From: Micromonospora rhizosphaerae
GTDB taxonomy: Bacteria > Actinomycetota > Actinomycetes > Mycobacteriales > Micromonosporaceae
Reading direction: 5' to 3'
Length of the DNA: 64,000 nt
Assembly (NCBI RefSeq): GCF_900091465.1
Contig: NZ_FMHV01000002.1
Coordinates: forward strand, 1,550,001-1,614,000
Positions 53,578 through 62,209 of the stretch are shown here, one piece after another (position 1 is the stretch's first letter; each line of letters starts with the position of its first letter). The notes beneath the pieces were generated by a model that made no database searches, was not told the origin of the DNA, and saw only the letters and a list, made by a program, of their open reading frames with translations. The translations under genes and the position numbers were made by a program.

Positions 53578-55499
53578 CCATGTCGTTGCAGCCGCACCAT
53601 GACGGATCCGCCACCTACGTCCCGGAGCAGGAGCCCGCGCTCGGACAGACCGTCCCGGTCTTCGTCCGGGTACCGGCCGGCGCCGACGTGCGCCAGGTGC
53701 ACGTGCGGACCACCGGTGACGGCGAGCCGCGCTTCGCCGAGGCCACCGTCGACCGCCGCGAGGGCGGCGACGTGTGGTGGCGGGCCGACGTCGAGGTCCG
53801 CAACCCGGTCAGCAACTACCGGTTCATGCTCTCCGGGGCGCGGGGCTACCGCTGGCTGAACGCCGCCGGCCTGGTCGACCACGACGTGCCGGACAACGGC
53901 GACTTCAAGCTGGTCAGCTACGCCCCGCCGCCCGCCTGGGCCCGGGACGCGTTGATCTACCAGATCTTCCCGGACCGGTTCGCCCGCTCGGCCGCCGCCG
54001 ACGGCCGGACCGGGCCGGACTGGGCCATCCCGTGCGACTGGGACACCCCGGTGATCGGGCGCGGCCCGGAGACGCCGTACCAGTTCTACGGCGGCGACCT
54101 GGACGGCATCACCGAGCGGCTGGACCACCTGGATCGGCTCGGCGTGAACACCCTCTACCTCACCCCGATCTTCCCGGCCCGCTCCAACCACCGGTACGAC
54201 GCGTCGAGCTTCGACCGGGTCGACCCGCTGCTCGGCGGGGACGCCGCGCTGGTGCGGCTCGCCGACGCGGTCCGCGCCCGGGGCTGGCGCCTGCTCGGCG
54301 ACATCACCAGCAACCACACCGGCGACGCGCACGAGTGGTTCACCACCGCCGCCGCGGACGTGCACGCCGCCGAGCGGGAGCTGTACTACTTCGACGAGGT
54401 GACCGGCTGCGACAACTCCAGCTCGGCTGACGGCCACAATTCGGCCTCCGCGCCGCTTGGCGGCGCTCCGGACCGAATGAAGGCCGGTCTGACGCCGCGC
54501 TGGGACCTGGAGCCGTCGTACGAGTCCTGGAACGGGGTCAAGTCGCTGCCGAAGCTGAACTGGGGCAGCACCGAGCTGCGTCGCCGCTTCGCCACCGCCG
54601 AGGACTCGCTGCTGCGCCGCTGGCTGCGCCCGCCGTACGGGCTGGCCGGCTGGCGGGTCGACGTGGCCAACATGACCGGCCGGCGCGGCGCGGACGGGTA
54701 CACCCACGAGGTGGCGAAGCTGCTGCGCGAGGTGGTCGCCGACACCCGCCCCGACGGCCTGCTGCTGGCGGAGCACGGCCACGACCACACCGGCGATCTG
54801 GACCGCGACGGCTGGCACGGCACGATGAACTACGTCGGCTTCACCGACCCGGTCTGGTCCTGGCTGCGGCACGGCGACGATCCGGTGCCGAACTTCCTGG
54901 GCACCCCCGGCGGGGTGCCCCGGCGGGCCGCGGGCGCGGTGCTGGCCACCATGAACACCTACCGGTCGCTGATCTCCTGGCGGTCGTACGTGCACTCGTG
55001 GCAGCTGCTCGGGTCGCACGACTCGGCCCGGATCCGGACGGTGGTCGGCGACGCCGCGCGGCAGGAGGTCGCCGCCGGCCTGCTCGCCACCATGCCGGGT
55101 ACCCCGGTGATCTTCGCCGGTGACGAGCTCGGGCTGACCGGCACGAACGGGGAGGGGTCGCGTACGCCGATGCCGTGGCACCGGCCGGAGAGCTGGGACC
55201 AGGGGACCTTCGCCGCGTACCGGGGGCTGCTCGCGCTGCGCCGCGGCGAGCCCGCGCTCCGGCACGGCGGCCTGCGCTGGGTGCACGCGGACGCCGACAC
55301 CCTGGTCTTCCTCCGCGAGGCGCCGACCGGGACGGTGCTGGTCCTGGCCCGGCGCGCGGCCGCCGCCCCGGTCCGGCTGGCCGGCCTGCCGGCCGGTGAC
55401 AACGTGTACGGCGGTGCGCCGGCGCTCCGCCCCGACGCCGACGGCGTGGTCACCCTGCCCGCCGACGGCCCCACGTTCCAGGTCTGGCGCCTCGGCTGA
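53574..55499 (+). CDS. GH13 maltodextrin hydrolase (neopullulanase/amylase type) with an inserted segment
   Basis: 641 residues. An N-terminal beta domain (about 1-115) of the CBM34 type precedes the barrel: DALIYQIFPDRFARS, GWRVDVANM with nucleophile Asp363, LLLAEHGHD with Glu400, and LGSHDSARI with Asp483. No signal peptide, so it cleaves imported maltodextrins inside. Residues 279-315 (CDNSSSADGHN to EPS) interrupt the normally continuous EVTG-YESWxGVxSLPKLNW run and are encoded by a palindromic insert. The active-site motifs are intact, so activity may be kept. Overlaps malG. Confidence 0.92.
   Translation: MTMSLQPHHDGSATYVPEQEPALGQTVPVFVRVPAGADVRQVHVRTTGDGEPRFAEATVDRREGGDVWWRADVEVRNPVSNYRFMLSGARGYRWLNAAGLVDHDVPDNGDFKLVSYAPPPAWARDALIYQIFPDRFARSAAADGRTGPDWAIPCDWDTPVIGRGPETPYQFYGGDLDGITERLDHLDRLGVNTLYLTPIFPARSNHRYDASSFDRVDPLLGGDAALVRLADAVRARGWRLLGDITSNHTGDAHEWFTTAAADVHAAERELYYFDEVTGCDNSSSADGHNSASAPLGGAPDRMKAGLTPRWDLEPSYESWNGVKSLPKLNWGSTELRRRFATAEDSLLRRWLRPPYGLAGWRVDVANMTGRRGADGYTHEVAKLLREVVADTRPDGLLLAEHGHDHTGDLDRDGWHGTMNYVGFTDPVWSWLRHGDDPVPNFLGTPGGVPRRAAGAVLATMNTYRSLISWRSYVHSWQLLGSHDSARIRTVVGDAARQEVAAGLLATMPGTPVIFAGDELGLTGTNGEGSRTPMPWHRPESWDQGTFAAYRGLLALRRGEPALRHGGLRWVHADADTLVFLREAPTGTVLVLARRAAAAPVRLAGLPAGDNVYGGAPALRPDADGVVTLPADGPTFQVWRLG
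54408..54518 (+). repeat. 111-bp in-frame palindromic insert inside the GH13 gene
   Basis: Thirty-seven codons interrupt a conserved motif. The core 54432-54485 is an imperfect palindrome: GGCC (54432) with GGCC (54482), ATTCGG (54439) with CCGAAT (54473), and GCGCCGC (54450) with GCGGCGC (54460) around TTG. Outer arms CTCCAG (54416) and CTGGAG (54507) extend the symmetry to nearly the whole insert. It looks like a small palindromic mobile repeat that landed in frame. Confidence 0.75.
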
Positions 55500-55513
55500 C
55501 CGCTCGACCGTCT

Positions 55514-55591
55514 CAAGATCACACTCGAACCGGGAGGTAGTGGACTCCCAGCGCTTCGGAGGCCGCTACTCATTGGTCGAGCGCGATCTTG
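55514..55591. repeat. 78-bp imperfect palindrome between convergent genes
   Basis: CAAGATC (55514) pairs with GATCTTG (55585), CTCGA (55524) with TCGAG (55577), GTAGTGG (55537) with CCGCTAC (55563), and CTCC (55545) with GGAG (55558), around a 9-nt loop. It probably ends transcription of the GH13 and TetR genes. The layered structure resembles a small repeat element rather than a simple terminator. Confidence 0.7.
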
Positions 55592-55634
55592 GCGGGGGTT
55601 GGTGCTCGTCCGCCGGTGCGCCGGGGCGGGCGGG

Positions 55635-56243
55635 TCAGCGGGGTGCCGGGTGGTGGGCCGCGAGCAGCGTCCGGACGCCGGCGAGGTAGGTCTCCCGGTC
55701 CGGGGAGCCGGTCAGCATGCGCTGCATGAAGTAGCCCGGCACCAGGCCGAACAGCGCCGCCCCGACCGCCTCCGGGTCGGCGTCGGCGGGCACCTCGCCG
55801 GCCTGCTGCGCCCGCCGCACGACGGACGCGTAGTGCCGGCGGAGCCCCGTGTACGTCGCGGCCACGAACTCGGCCAGCGACGGGTCGCGTTGCGCCTCGC
55901 TCCAGACCTGGATCGCGAGGCGGAGCACGCCGTCCTCGCCGGTCTGGGTGTCGACGTACGCCAGCGCGCGGTCCAGCGCCTCGATCAGCGGCAGCGGCGG
56001 GTCGTGCCGGGCGAGTTCCGCGAAGACCTCCTCCGCACGGCCGACCACGGACTCGGCGATCGAGGTGATCAGGTCGTTCTTGCTCGGGAAGTAGCGGTAG
56101 ACCGCGCCGACCGAGAGGCCGGCCTCGGCGATCACGTCCTGCATCGAGGTGTTGTGGAAGCCGTCACGCAGGAAGCAGCGCCGGGCCGCGTCGAGGATCT
56201 GCTGGCGGCGGGCGGCGCGGTGTTCGTCCGATACGCGTGGCAC
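55635..56243 (-). CDS. TetR-family repressor
   Basis: 202 residues from GTG 56243. The HTH is RRQQILDAARRCFLRDGFHN followed by TSMQDVIAEAGLSVGAVYRY (residues 10-50), with a helical ligand domain after it. A perfect TAGAAT box (56251-56256, minus strand) ends 7 nt before the GTG, so the mRNA is probably leaderless. A palindromic site sits just upstream of that box. It is divergent from a membrane-protein gene that it most likely represses. Confidence 0.9.
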   Translation of the reverse strand: MPRVSDEHRAARRQQILDAARRCFLRDGFHNTSMQDVIAEAGLSVGAVYRYFPSKNDLITSIAESVVGRAEEVFAELARHDPPLPLIEALDRALAYVDTQTGEDGVLRLAIQVWSEAQRDPSLAEFVAATYTGLRRHYASVVRRAQQAGEVPADADPEAVGAALFGLVPGYFMQRMLTGSPDRETYLAGVRTLLAAHHPAPR

Positions 56244-56259
56244 GACCCACATTCTAAAG

Positions 56260-56324
56260 CGAACGTTCGTTCTTGACTCGCGATCGGGCAGGGGCGCACT
56301 CTCATTCCAAGAGAACGAGCGTTC
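56260..56324. promoter_or_regulatory. Two TetR operators
   Basis: CGAACGTTCG (56260-56269) is a perfect palindrome. GAACG-AG-CGTTC (56313-56324) has the same half-sites. One lies over the TetR promoter, the other 15 bp before the membrane-protein ATG, so one repressor can control both genes. Confidence 0.8.
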
Positions 56325-56339
56325 GTTTTAGGAGTTGAG

Positions 56340-57341
56340 ATGGAAGGCACCCGTACCCGATCGCCCTGGCTGCTCGCGGTGCTGCTCGCCGCCCTGGCGG
56401 CGGGGGTGCAGGCGCTGCTCGTACCGCTGTTCGCGGCGCCGGCGGCCCACCTGGCGCCGCGCGACCTGCCGGTCGCAGTGGCCGGGCCGGCGCCCGCGAC
56501 CACCGAACTCGCCGGCCGGCTGGCCGCCGCCCGGCCCGGCGCGTTCGACGTGACCACGCTGCCCGACGCAGCGGCGGCCGACCGGGCGCTGCGCGACCGC
56601 GAGGTGTACGCGGCCTTCGTCGCCGGCCCGGACGGGATCGCGCTGCACACCGCCCCGGCAGCCAGCCCTACGGTCGCCGCCCTCCTCACCGAGGCCTCGG
56701 CCCAGCTCGCCGCCGGACGTCCGGTGCCCGTGGTGCAGGTCGTCCCCGCCGACCCGGACGACCCCCGGGGCGCCGGTTTCGCCGCCGGCTTCCTGCCCTT
56801 CGCGCTGACCAGCATGCTCGCCGGGGCGCTGCTCACCTTCCTGGTCGCGCACCGGGGCGCCCGGCTGCTCGGGCTGCTCGGCTACGCCGTCCTCGCCGGC
56901 CTGGTGGGCGCGGCGGTGCTGCACGGCTGGCTCGGCGTCCTGGACGGCGACCTCTGGCGGGAGGCGGGGGCGATCGGCCTCTTCGCGCTGGCCGCGGCGG
57001 GCATCGTCGGCGGACTCGGGGCGCTGCTCGGCGGTCCGGGGATCGGCCTCGGCGCCCTGCTGGTCTTCCTGGTCGGCAACCCGCTCTCCGCGGTCAGCGC
57101 CGCGCCGGAGCTGCTGCCGCGGCCGTGGGGCACGGTCGGGCAGTTCCTGCCGGTCGGCGCCGGTGGCACCCTGCTCCGCTCCGCGGCCTTCTTCGGCGGG
57201 GCCGGCGCGACCCGGTCGCTCGCGGTGCTGGCGGGTTACGCCGCCGTCGGGCTGGTCCTGGTCCTGGTCGGCCGGTTCCGGCCGGCCGGGAAGGTGGGAA
57301 CGGCGGTGCCGGAGCGGCGGCCGGCCGAGATCACGGTATGA
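56340..57341 (+). CDS. ABC-2-like / YhgE-Pip-like membrane protein
   Basis: 333 residues. One N-terminal helix (SPWLLAVLLAALAAGVQALL), an outside domain of about 120 residues (LPVAVAGPAPATTELAGRLA to VVQVVPADPDDP), then six helices (GFLPFALTSMLAGALLTFLV and following). This is the layout of ABC-2 permeases and of YhgE/Pip-type proteins. It is probably an efflux component induced when the TetR repressor binds a toxic ligand. No ATPase gene is next to it. ATG 56340 follows TAGGAGTTGAG. Confidence 0.75.
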   Translation: MEGTRTRSPWLLAVLLAALAAGVQALLVPLFAAPAAHLAPRDLPVAVAGPAPATTELAGRLAAARPGAFDVTTLPDAAAADRALRDREVYAAFVAGPDGIALHTAPAASPTVAALLTEASAQLAAGRPVPVVQVVPADPDDPRGAGFAAGFLPFALTSMLAGALLTFLVAHRGARLLGLLGYAVLAGLVGAAVLHGWLGVLDGDLWREAGAIGLFALAAAGIVGGLGALLGGPGIGLGALLVFLVGNPLSAVSAAPELLPRPWGTVGQFLPVGAGGTLLRSAAFFGGAGATRSLAVLAGYAAVGLVLVLVGRFRPAGKVGTAVPERRPAEITV

Positions 57342-57396
57342 GCTCGCTTGGCGAGCCGCCTACTACGCGGCGTCGTTGATGGGGGAGGATGTCGGC

Positions 57397-57738
57397 GTGG
57401 AAGCTCTTCGGCTGGTACTTCTCTACGTCCATCTGATCGGGTTCGCGCTGCTGCTCGGCGGCGCGGTCGCCCAGTACGTCGGCGGCCGACTGCGGATCAA
57501 CGCGGCCATGCTGTGGGGCTCGGTGATCGGCCTGCTGACCGGCATCGGTCTCTCCGCGCCGCTGCGCGAAGGCCCCGAGCCGGCACCCGCCAAACTTGTT
57601 ACCAAGTTGGTGCTCGCGCTGCTGATCTTTGTCATGGTCTTCTTCTCCCGGAAGCGGGAGTCGGTCAACCGCGGCCACTTCCTCGCCATCATCGGGTTGA
57701 CCCTGCTGAACGCGGCGGTGGCGGTCTTCTGGCGGTAA
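57397..57738 (+). CDS. Small four-helix membrane protein
   Basis: 113 residues: LRLVLLYVHLIGFALLLGGA, MLWGSVIGLLTGIGLSAPL, KLVTKLVLALLIFVMVFFSR and HFLAIIGLTLLNAAVAVFWR are four membrane helices. The VHLIGFALLLGGAV helix recalls actinobacterial membrane proteins of unknown function. GTG 57397 follows GGGGGAGGA by about 7 nt. No family assigned. Confidence 0.75.
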   Translation: MEALRLVLLYVHLIGFALLLGGAVAQYVGGRLRINAAMLWGSVIGLLTGIGLSAPLREGPEPAPAKLVTKLVLALLIFVMVFFSRKRESVNRGHFLAIIGLTLLNAAVAVFWR

Positions 57739-57998
57739 CGTCCGGACTAGGGGAGGGCCGCGGGAAACAAGCGTTTCGCCTCGCCCGGCCGATTGGCTGG
57801 CAGCACGGATAGTGATCTGTCCCACCCAAGGGTTACATGCGGGTAACAGCCACTCAACAGTCGTGCACGATTGTCGGCCGGTCGGTGGGCGCGGGCGTAC
57901 GCTCCCGTCCGTAACGTGGGACAAGCCGGCGGCACCGTGCAGGCCGGCTTATGGGCTGCCACCGCACATGGAGCGGTGAGCAATGGGAAGGAGACGTC

Positions 57999-59084
57999 TT
58001 GCGCTCTGTGCGTGGGATGCGGATCGCCTCCGTCTTCGCGGTGGGTGGGCTCGTGCTGGGCGCCGCCGCGTGCGGTAAGGCCCCCGAGGAGAACAAGGGC
58101 GGCGGCACCGCCGCCAAGAAGTACAGCGCCTGCATGGTGACCGACGTCGGCGGCATCGACGACAAGTCGTTCAACACCTCGGCCTGGAAGGGCCTGCAGG
58201 AGGCCAAGAAGGCCAACGACAACATCGACATCAAGAACGTCCAGTCGAAGGCTGAGGCGGACTACGAGGTCAACCTGACCGGGTTCGTCAACCAGAAGTG
58301 CGACTTCATCCTGGCCGTCGGCGGCCTGATGTCCGACGCCACGAAGAAGGCCGCCCAGGCCAACCCGAACCAGCAGTTCGCCATCGTCGACTCGAACCCG
58401 GGTGTGGACAACGTCTACCCGATGCAGTTCGACACCGCGCAGGCCGCCTTCCAGGCCGGTTACCTGGCCGCCGGGATGAGCAAGACCGGCAAGGTCGGCA
58501 CCTACGGCGGTCTGCCGATCCCGCCGGTGACCATCTTCATGGACGGCTTCGCCGACGGTGTCGCGTACTACAACAAGGCCAAGGGCAAGAACGTCCAGGT
58601 CCTCGGTTGGGACAAGGCGACCCAGAAGGGCTCCTTCACCAACGACTTCGTCAAGCAGGACGAGGGCAAGAAGGTCTCCGACACCCTGGTCGCCCAGGGC
58701 GCGGACATCATCATGCCGGTCGCCGGCGGCGCCGGCCTCGGCACCACCGCCGCGGCCCAGGCCTCGAACGGCAAGTACTCGGTCATCTGGGTGGACGTCG
58801 ACGGCTGCGAGAGCACCCCGAACTGCCCGACGCTGGTGACCACCGTGGTCAAGAACATCCCGGACGCCGTCAAGGAGGCCGTGCTCAAGGCCGCTGGTGG
58901 CGAGAAGCTCCAGGCCAAGCCGGGCTTCGTGGGCACCCTGGCCAACAACGGTGTGTCGATCGCCCCGTACCACGACTTCGACAGCAAGGTCCCGGCGGAC
59001 CTGAAGGCCGAGGTCGACAAGATCAAGGCGGACATCGCCGCCGGCACCATCACGGTCACCTCGAAGGCCCAGCCGACCAAGTGA
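57999..59084 (+). CDS. BMP-family substrate-binding lipoprotein (nucleoside importer)
   Basis: 361 residues. Signal peptide MRIASVFAVGGLVLGAAA with lipid-anchored Cys, preceded by a few residues. ACMVTDVGGIDDKSFNTSAW, CDFILAVGGLMSDATKKAAQ and AGYLAAGMSKTGKVGTYGGL are typical of BMP/PnrA proteins, which bind purine nucleosides. I chose TTG 57999, with GGAAGGAG 5 nt upstream; GTG 58008 and ATG 58017 are further from that site. First gene of an ABC operon ending in cytidine deaminase. The 260 bp upstream hold GTTAC-N6-GTAAC (57832-57847) as a possible operator. Confidence 0.92.
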   Translation: MRSVRGMRIASVFAVGGLVLGAAACGKAPEENKGGGTAAKKYSACMVTDVGGIDDKSFNTSAWKGLQEAKKANDNIDIKNVQSKAEADYEVNLTGFVNQKCDFILAVGGLMSDATKKAAQANPNQQFAIVDSNPGVDNVYPMQFDTAQAAFQAGYLAAGMSKTGKVGTYGGLPIPPVTIFMDGFADGVAYYNKAKGKNVQVLGWDKATQKGSFTNDFVKQDEGKKVSDTLVAQGADIIMPVAGGAGLGTTAAAQASNGKYSVIWVDVDGCESTPNCPTLVTTVVKNIPDAVKEAVLKAAGGEKLQAKPGFVGTLANNGVSIAPYHDFDSKVPADLKAEVDKIKADIAAGTITVTSKAQPTK

Positions 59085-59089
59085 CCGGT

Positions 59090-59133
59090 CCGCCGGCCGC
59101 CGCGGTGAGATCATCGACAGCGGAGGCCGGCGG
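59090..59133 (+). terminator. Attenuating hairpin between binding protein and ATPase
   Basis: CCGCCGGCC (59090-59098) and GGCCGGCGG (59125-59133) form a perfect 9-bp stem with a 26-nt loop, starting 3 bp after the stop codon. Partial termination here would give more binding protein than transporter, as is common for such operons. The 198-bp gap holds nothing else clear. Confidence 0.55.
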
Positions 59134-59282
59134 GCACCACGCATGACGATCCGGCCGCCTCGGCGTACGCGGGGACACCACCCGTGCCGCCGGGGCGGCC
59201 GATCCGCTCCACCCCGGGCCGGCTCGGTGCCCGGCGCGACAGCGGCTAGGCTGCACCATCGCTCGCACTCCAGGAGGTTGCG

Positions 59283-60887
59283 CTGAGACTCGAACTGCGC
59301 GGCATCACCAAACGGTTCGGTGACCTGGTCGCCAACGACCACATCGACCTGACGGTGGAGCCTGGAGAGATCCACGCCCTGCTCGGCGAGAACGGCGCCG
59401 GCAAGTCGACCCTGATGAACGTGCTCTACGGGCTCTACCAGCCCGACGAGGGCGAGATCCTGGTCGACGGCAAGCCGCTGAAGCTCAGGGGCCCGTCGGA
59501 CGCGATCGCCGCCGGGATCGGCATGGTGCACCAGCACTTCATGCTGGTGCCGGTCTTCACTGTCGCCGAGAACGTGATGCTCGGCGACGAGCGGGTGAAG
59601 GGCGGCATCGCCGGCTTCCTCGACCGGCGGCGCGCGCGGCGCGAGGTCGCCGAGGTCTCCGAGCGGTACAACCTTCGGGTCGACCCGGACGGGGTGATCG
59701 AGGACCTGCCGGTCGGCGTCCAGCAGCGGGTGGAGATCGTGAAGGCGCTCACCCGCGAGGTCGACCTGCTGATCCTGGACGAGCCGACGGCGGTGCTCAC
59801 CCCGCAGGAGACCGAGGAGCTGCTCGCGGTCATGCGGTCGCTCAAGGCCGCCGGCAAGTCGATCGTCTTCATCACCCACAAGCTCGGCGAGGTGAAGGCG
59901 ATCGCCGACCGGATCACCGTGATCCGGCGCGGGAAGACGGTCGGCACCGCCTCGCCGACCGCCAGCCGGGACGAACTGGCCGCCCTGATGGTCGGCCGCA
60001 ACGTCCGACTGACCGTCGACAAGAAGCCGGCCGCCCCGGGCAAGCCGATCCTCGAGGTCTCCGGGCTGGTCGTGGACGACGACCGGCAGGTTCGCGCGGT
60101 CGACGGCGTGGACCTGACCGTGCACGCCGGCGAGGTCCTCGGCATCGCGGGCGTGCAGGGCAACGGCCAGACCGAGCTGATCGAGGCGATTATGGGCCTG
60201 CGGCCGACGCTCGCCGGCACGGTGACCGTCGACGGCGAGGCCGTGCACGGCTGGCCGACCAAGAAGGTGCTCCGCGCCGGGGTCGGTTACGTGCCGGAGG
60301 ACCGCAGCGTCGACGGCCTTGTCAAGGAGTTCTCCGTCGCGGAGAACCTGGTGCTGGACATCTACGACCGGCCCCCATTCGGCCGGGGACTGTCCCTCAA
60401 GCCGGACGCGATCGCGAAGTCGGCGAAGGAGCGGATCGAGCAGTTCGACATCCGTACCTCCTCCGCGGCCGCGCCGGTGGGCACCCTGTCCGGCGGCAAC
60501 CAGCAGAAGGTGATCGTGGCCCGGGAGCTCTCCCGGCCGCTGAAGCTCTTCGTCGCCGCCCAGCCCACCCGGGGCGTCGACGTCGGCTCGATCGAGTTCA
60601 TCCACAGCCGGGTGATCCGCGAGCGGGACATCGGCACCGCCGTCCTGGTCGTCTCCAGCGAGCTGGACGAGGTGCTCGGCCTGGCCGACCGGATCGCGGT
60701 GATGTACCGCGGCCGGATCATCGGCATCGTCGGCCCGGACACCCCGCGCGAAGAGATTGGCCTGCTGATGGCCGGCATCACCCCCGACTCGGCCGGCGCG
60801 GCCCCGGCGACGGGCACCGGTACTACCAGCGACCCCGGCAGCGCGGCCCCGACCGCCGAGGGCCCAGCCAGCAAGGACGAGGCATGA
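59283..60887 (+). CDS. Nucleoside ABC transporter ATPase with CTG start
   Basis: 534 residues with two fused ATPase halves, as in BMP-type and sugar importers. First Walker [10 protein letters not shown], signature [15 protein letters not shown], Walker B LLILDEP. The second half has the degenerate P-loop GVQGNGQTE and signature [15 protein letters not shown]. The first beta strand ([20 protein letters not shown]) is in frame only from CTG 59283, which has AGGAGG 5 nt upstream. Between the in-frame TAG at 59247 and this CTG there is no ATG, GTG or TTG; GTG 59355 would cut off 24 family-conserved residues. Overlaps the permease gene (ATGA). Confidence 0.93.
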   Translation: MRLELRGITKRFGDLVANDHIDLTVEPGEIHALLGENGAGKSTLMNVLYGLYQPDEGEILVDGKPLKLRGPSDAIAAGIGMVHQHFMLVPVFTVAENVMLGDERVKGGIAGFLDRRRARREVAEVSERYNLRVDPDGVIEDLPVGVQQRVEIVKALTREVDLLILDEPTAVLTPQETEELLAVMRSLKAAGKSIVFITHKLGEVKAIADRITVIRRGKTVGTASPTASRDELAALMVGRNVRLTVDKKPAAPGKPILEVSGLVVDDDRQVRAVDGVDLTVHAGEVLGIAGVQGNGQTELIEAIMGLRPTLAGTVTVDGEAVHGWPTKKVLRAGVGYVPEDRSVDGLVKEFSVAENLVLDIYDRPPFGRGLSLKPDAIAKSAKERIEQFDIRTSSAAAPVGTLSGGNQQKVIVARELSRPLKLFVAAQPTRGVDVGSIEFIHSRVIRERDIGTAVLVVSSELDEVLGLADRIAVMYRGRIIGIVGPDTPREEIGLLMAGITPDSAGAAPATGTGTTSDPGSAAPTAEGPASKDEA

Positions 60888-62206
60888 CCAACCCCAACCC
60901 GGTGTCGGGCTCCCCGGAGAAGGAGCCGGCGACCGAGGCGCAGGCGGCGCGGATAGCCGCCGGCAACTCCGACCGGGCCGCCCCGGCGACCGCACCGGAG
61001 CCGCAGCCGCGGCCCTCGCTGGGCCGGCTCTTCCTGGACAACCTCTGGGCCGCCAACACGGTGACCGTCACGGTGCTCGCGCTGGTCCTCGCGATGATCG
61101 TGGGCGCCATCCTGATCATCGTCTCGGACCCGGAGGTGCTGTCGACCTACGGCTACCTCACCGCCCGGCCGGCGGACGCGATCACCTCCAGCTGGTCCGT
61201 GGTCAGCGAGGCGTATGCCAACCTGTTCAAGGGCGCGATCTACGACCCGGCGGCGACCGGCTGGCAGGGGGCGCTCGGCCCGATCTCCGAGACGCTGACG
61301 TACACCGCCCCGCTGGCCTTCACCGGCCTGTCGGTCGCGCTCGCCTTCCGGGGCGGCCTGTTCAACATCGGCGCGCAGGGCCAGGCCACGATCGGCGCCA
61401 TCCTCTCCGCGCTGGTCGGCTTCGCGCTGCCGCTGCCCTCGGGGCTGCACCTGCTCGTCGCGCTGATCGCCGGCGCGGTCGGCGGGGCGATCTGGGGCTT
61501 CATCCCGGGCATCCTCAAGGCGCGCACCGGCGCCCACGAGGTGATCAACACGATCATGCTCAACTACGTCGCGGTCTACTTCCTCGCCTGGCTCATCGTC
61601 CAGAACGGGGTGCAGAACCCGAACCGCGCCGACGCGATCAGCAAGCCGGTCGAGTCCTCGTCCCAGCTGCCCCGGCTGCTCGGCGACAACCTGCGGGTGC
61701 ACGCCGGCATCCTGCTGGCCGTGCTGGTCACCTGGGCCGTCGCCTGGCTGCTCAACCGCTCCACGATCGGCTTCGAGCTGCGCGCCGTGGGCGAGAACCC
61801 GAGCGCCGCGCGGACCGCGGGCATCAGCGTGACCCGGACGTACGTGCTGATCATGGTGATCTCGGGCCTGCTCGCCGGTCTGGGCGGCTCGAACATGGTC
61901 CTCGGCTCCACGGCCAACGCGCTCACTCCGCTGGTGATCGCGCAGATCGGCTTCGACGGCATCATGGTCAGCCTGCTCGGCCGGGTGAAGCCGTGGGGCG
62001 TTCTGCTCGCCGCGCTGCTCTTCGGCGCGCTTCAGGCGGGCGGCAACCGGATGCAGTCGTACTCGGGGATCTCGCTGGAGCTGGTGACCGTGCTCCAGGC
62101 GCTGATCGTCATCTTCATCGCCGCGCCGGCCCTGGTAAAGGCGATCTTCCAGCTCCGGGCCGCGCGTGCCGCCCGGTTGCAGACGAGCCTGGCGAAGGGC
62201 TGGTAA
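60884..62206 (+). CDS. Nucleoside ABC transporter permease 1
   Basis: 440 residues, about ten helices, of the BPD_transp_2 family. A cytosolic N-terminus of about 50 residues rich in Ala/Pro/Glu precedes [40 protein letters not shown] is the family hallmark (FNIGxxGQ). [17 protein letters not shown] and [20 protein letters not shown] also match YufP-type permeases. Its ATG overlaps the ATPase stop. Confidence 0.94.
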   Translation: MTNPNPVSGSPEKEPATEAQAARIAAGNSDRAAPATAPEPQPRPSLGRLFLDNLWAANTVTVTVLALVLAMIVGAILIIVSDPEVLSTYGYLTARPADAITSSWSVVSEAYANLFKGAIYDPAATGWQGALGPISETLTYTAPLAFTGLSVALAFRGGLFNIGAQGQATIGAILSALVGFALPLPSGLHLLVALIAGAVGGAIWGFIPGILKARTGAHEVINTIMLNYVAVYFLAWLIVQNGVQNPNRADAISKPVESSSQLPRLLGDNLRVHAGILLAVLVTWAVAWLLNRSTIGFELRAVGENPSAARTAGISVTRTYVLIMVISGLLAGLGGSNMVLGSTANALTPLVIAQIGFDGIMVSLLGRVKPWGVLLAALLFGALQAGGNRMQSYSGISLELVTVLQALIVIFIAAPALVKAIFQLRAARAARLQTSLAKGW

Positions 62207-62209
62207 CGG

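Noticed and set aside
46714..55499. Complete maltose importer including its ATPase
   Set aside because: No ATP-binding subunit gene lies in this cluster; the ABC ATPases in the window belong to other systems by sequence and position.
57739..57998. Riboswitch upstream of the nucleoside transporter
   Set aside because: I could not match any purine, 2'-deoxyguanosine or other known aptamer core; only a short inverted repeat is visible.
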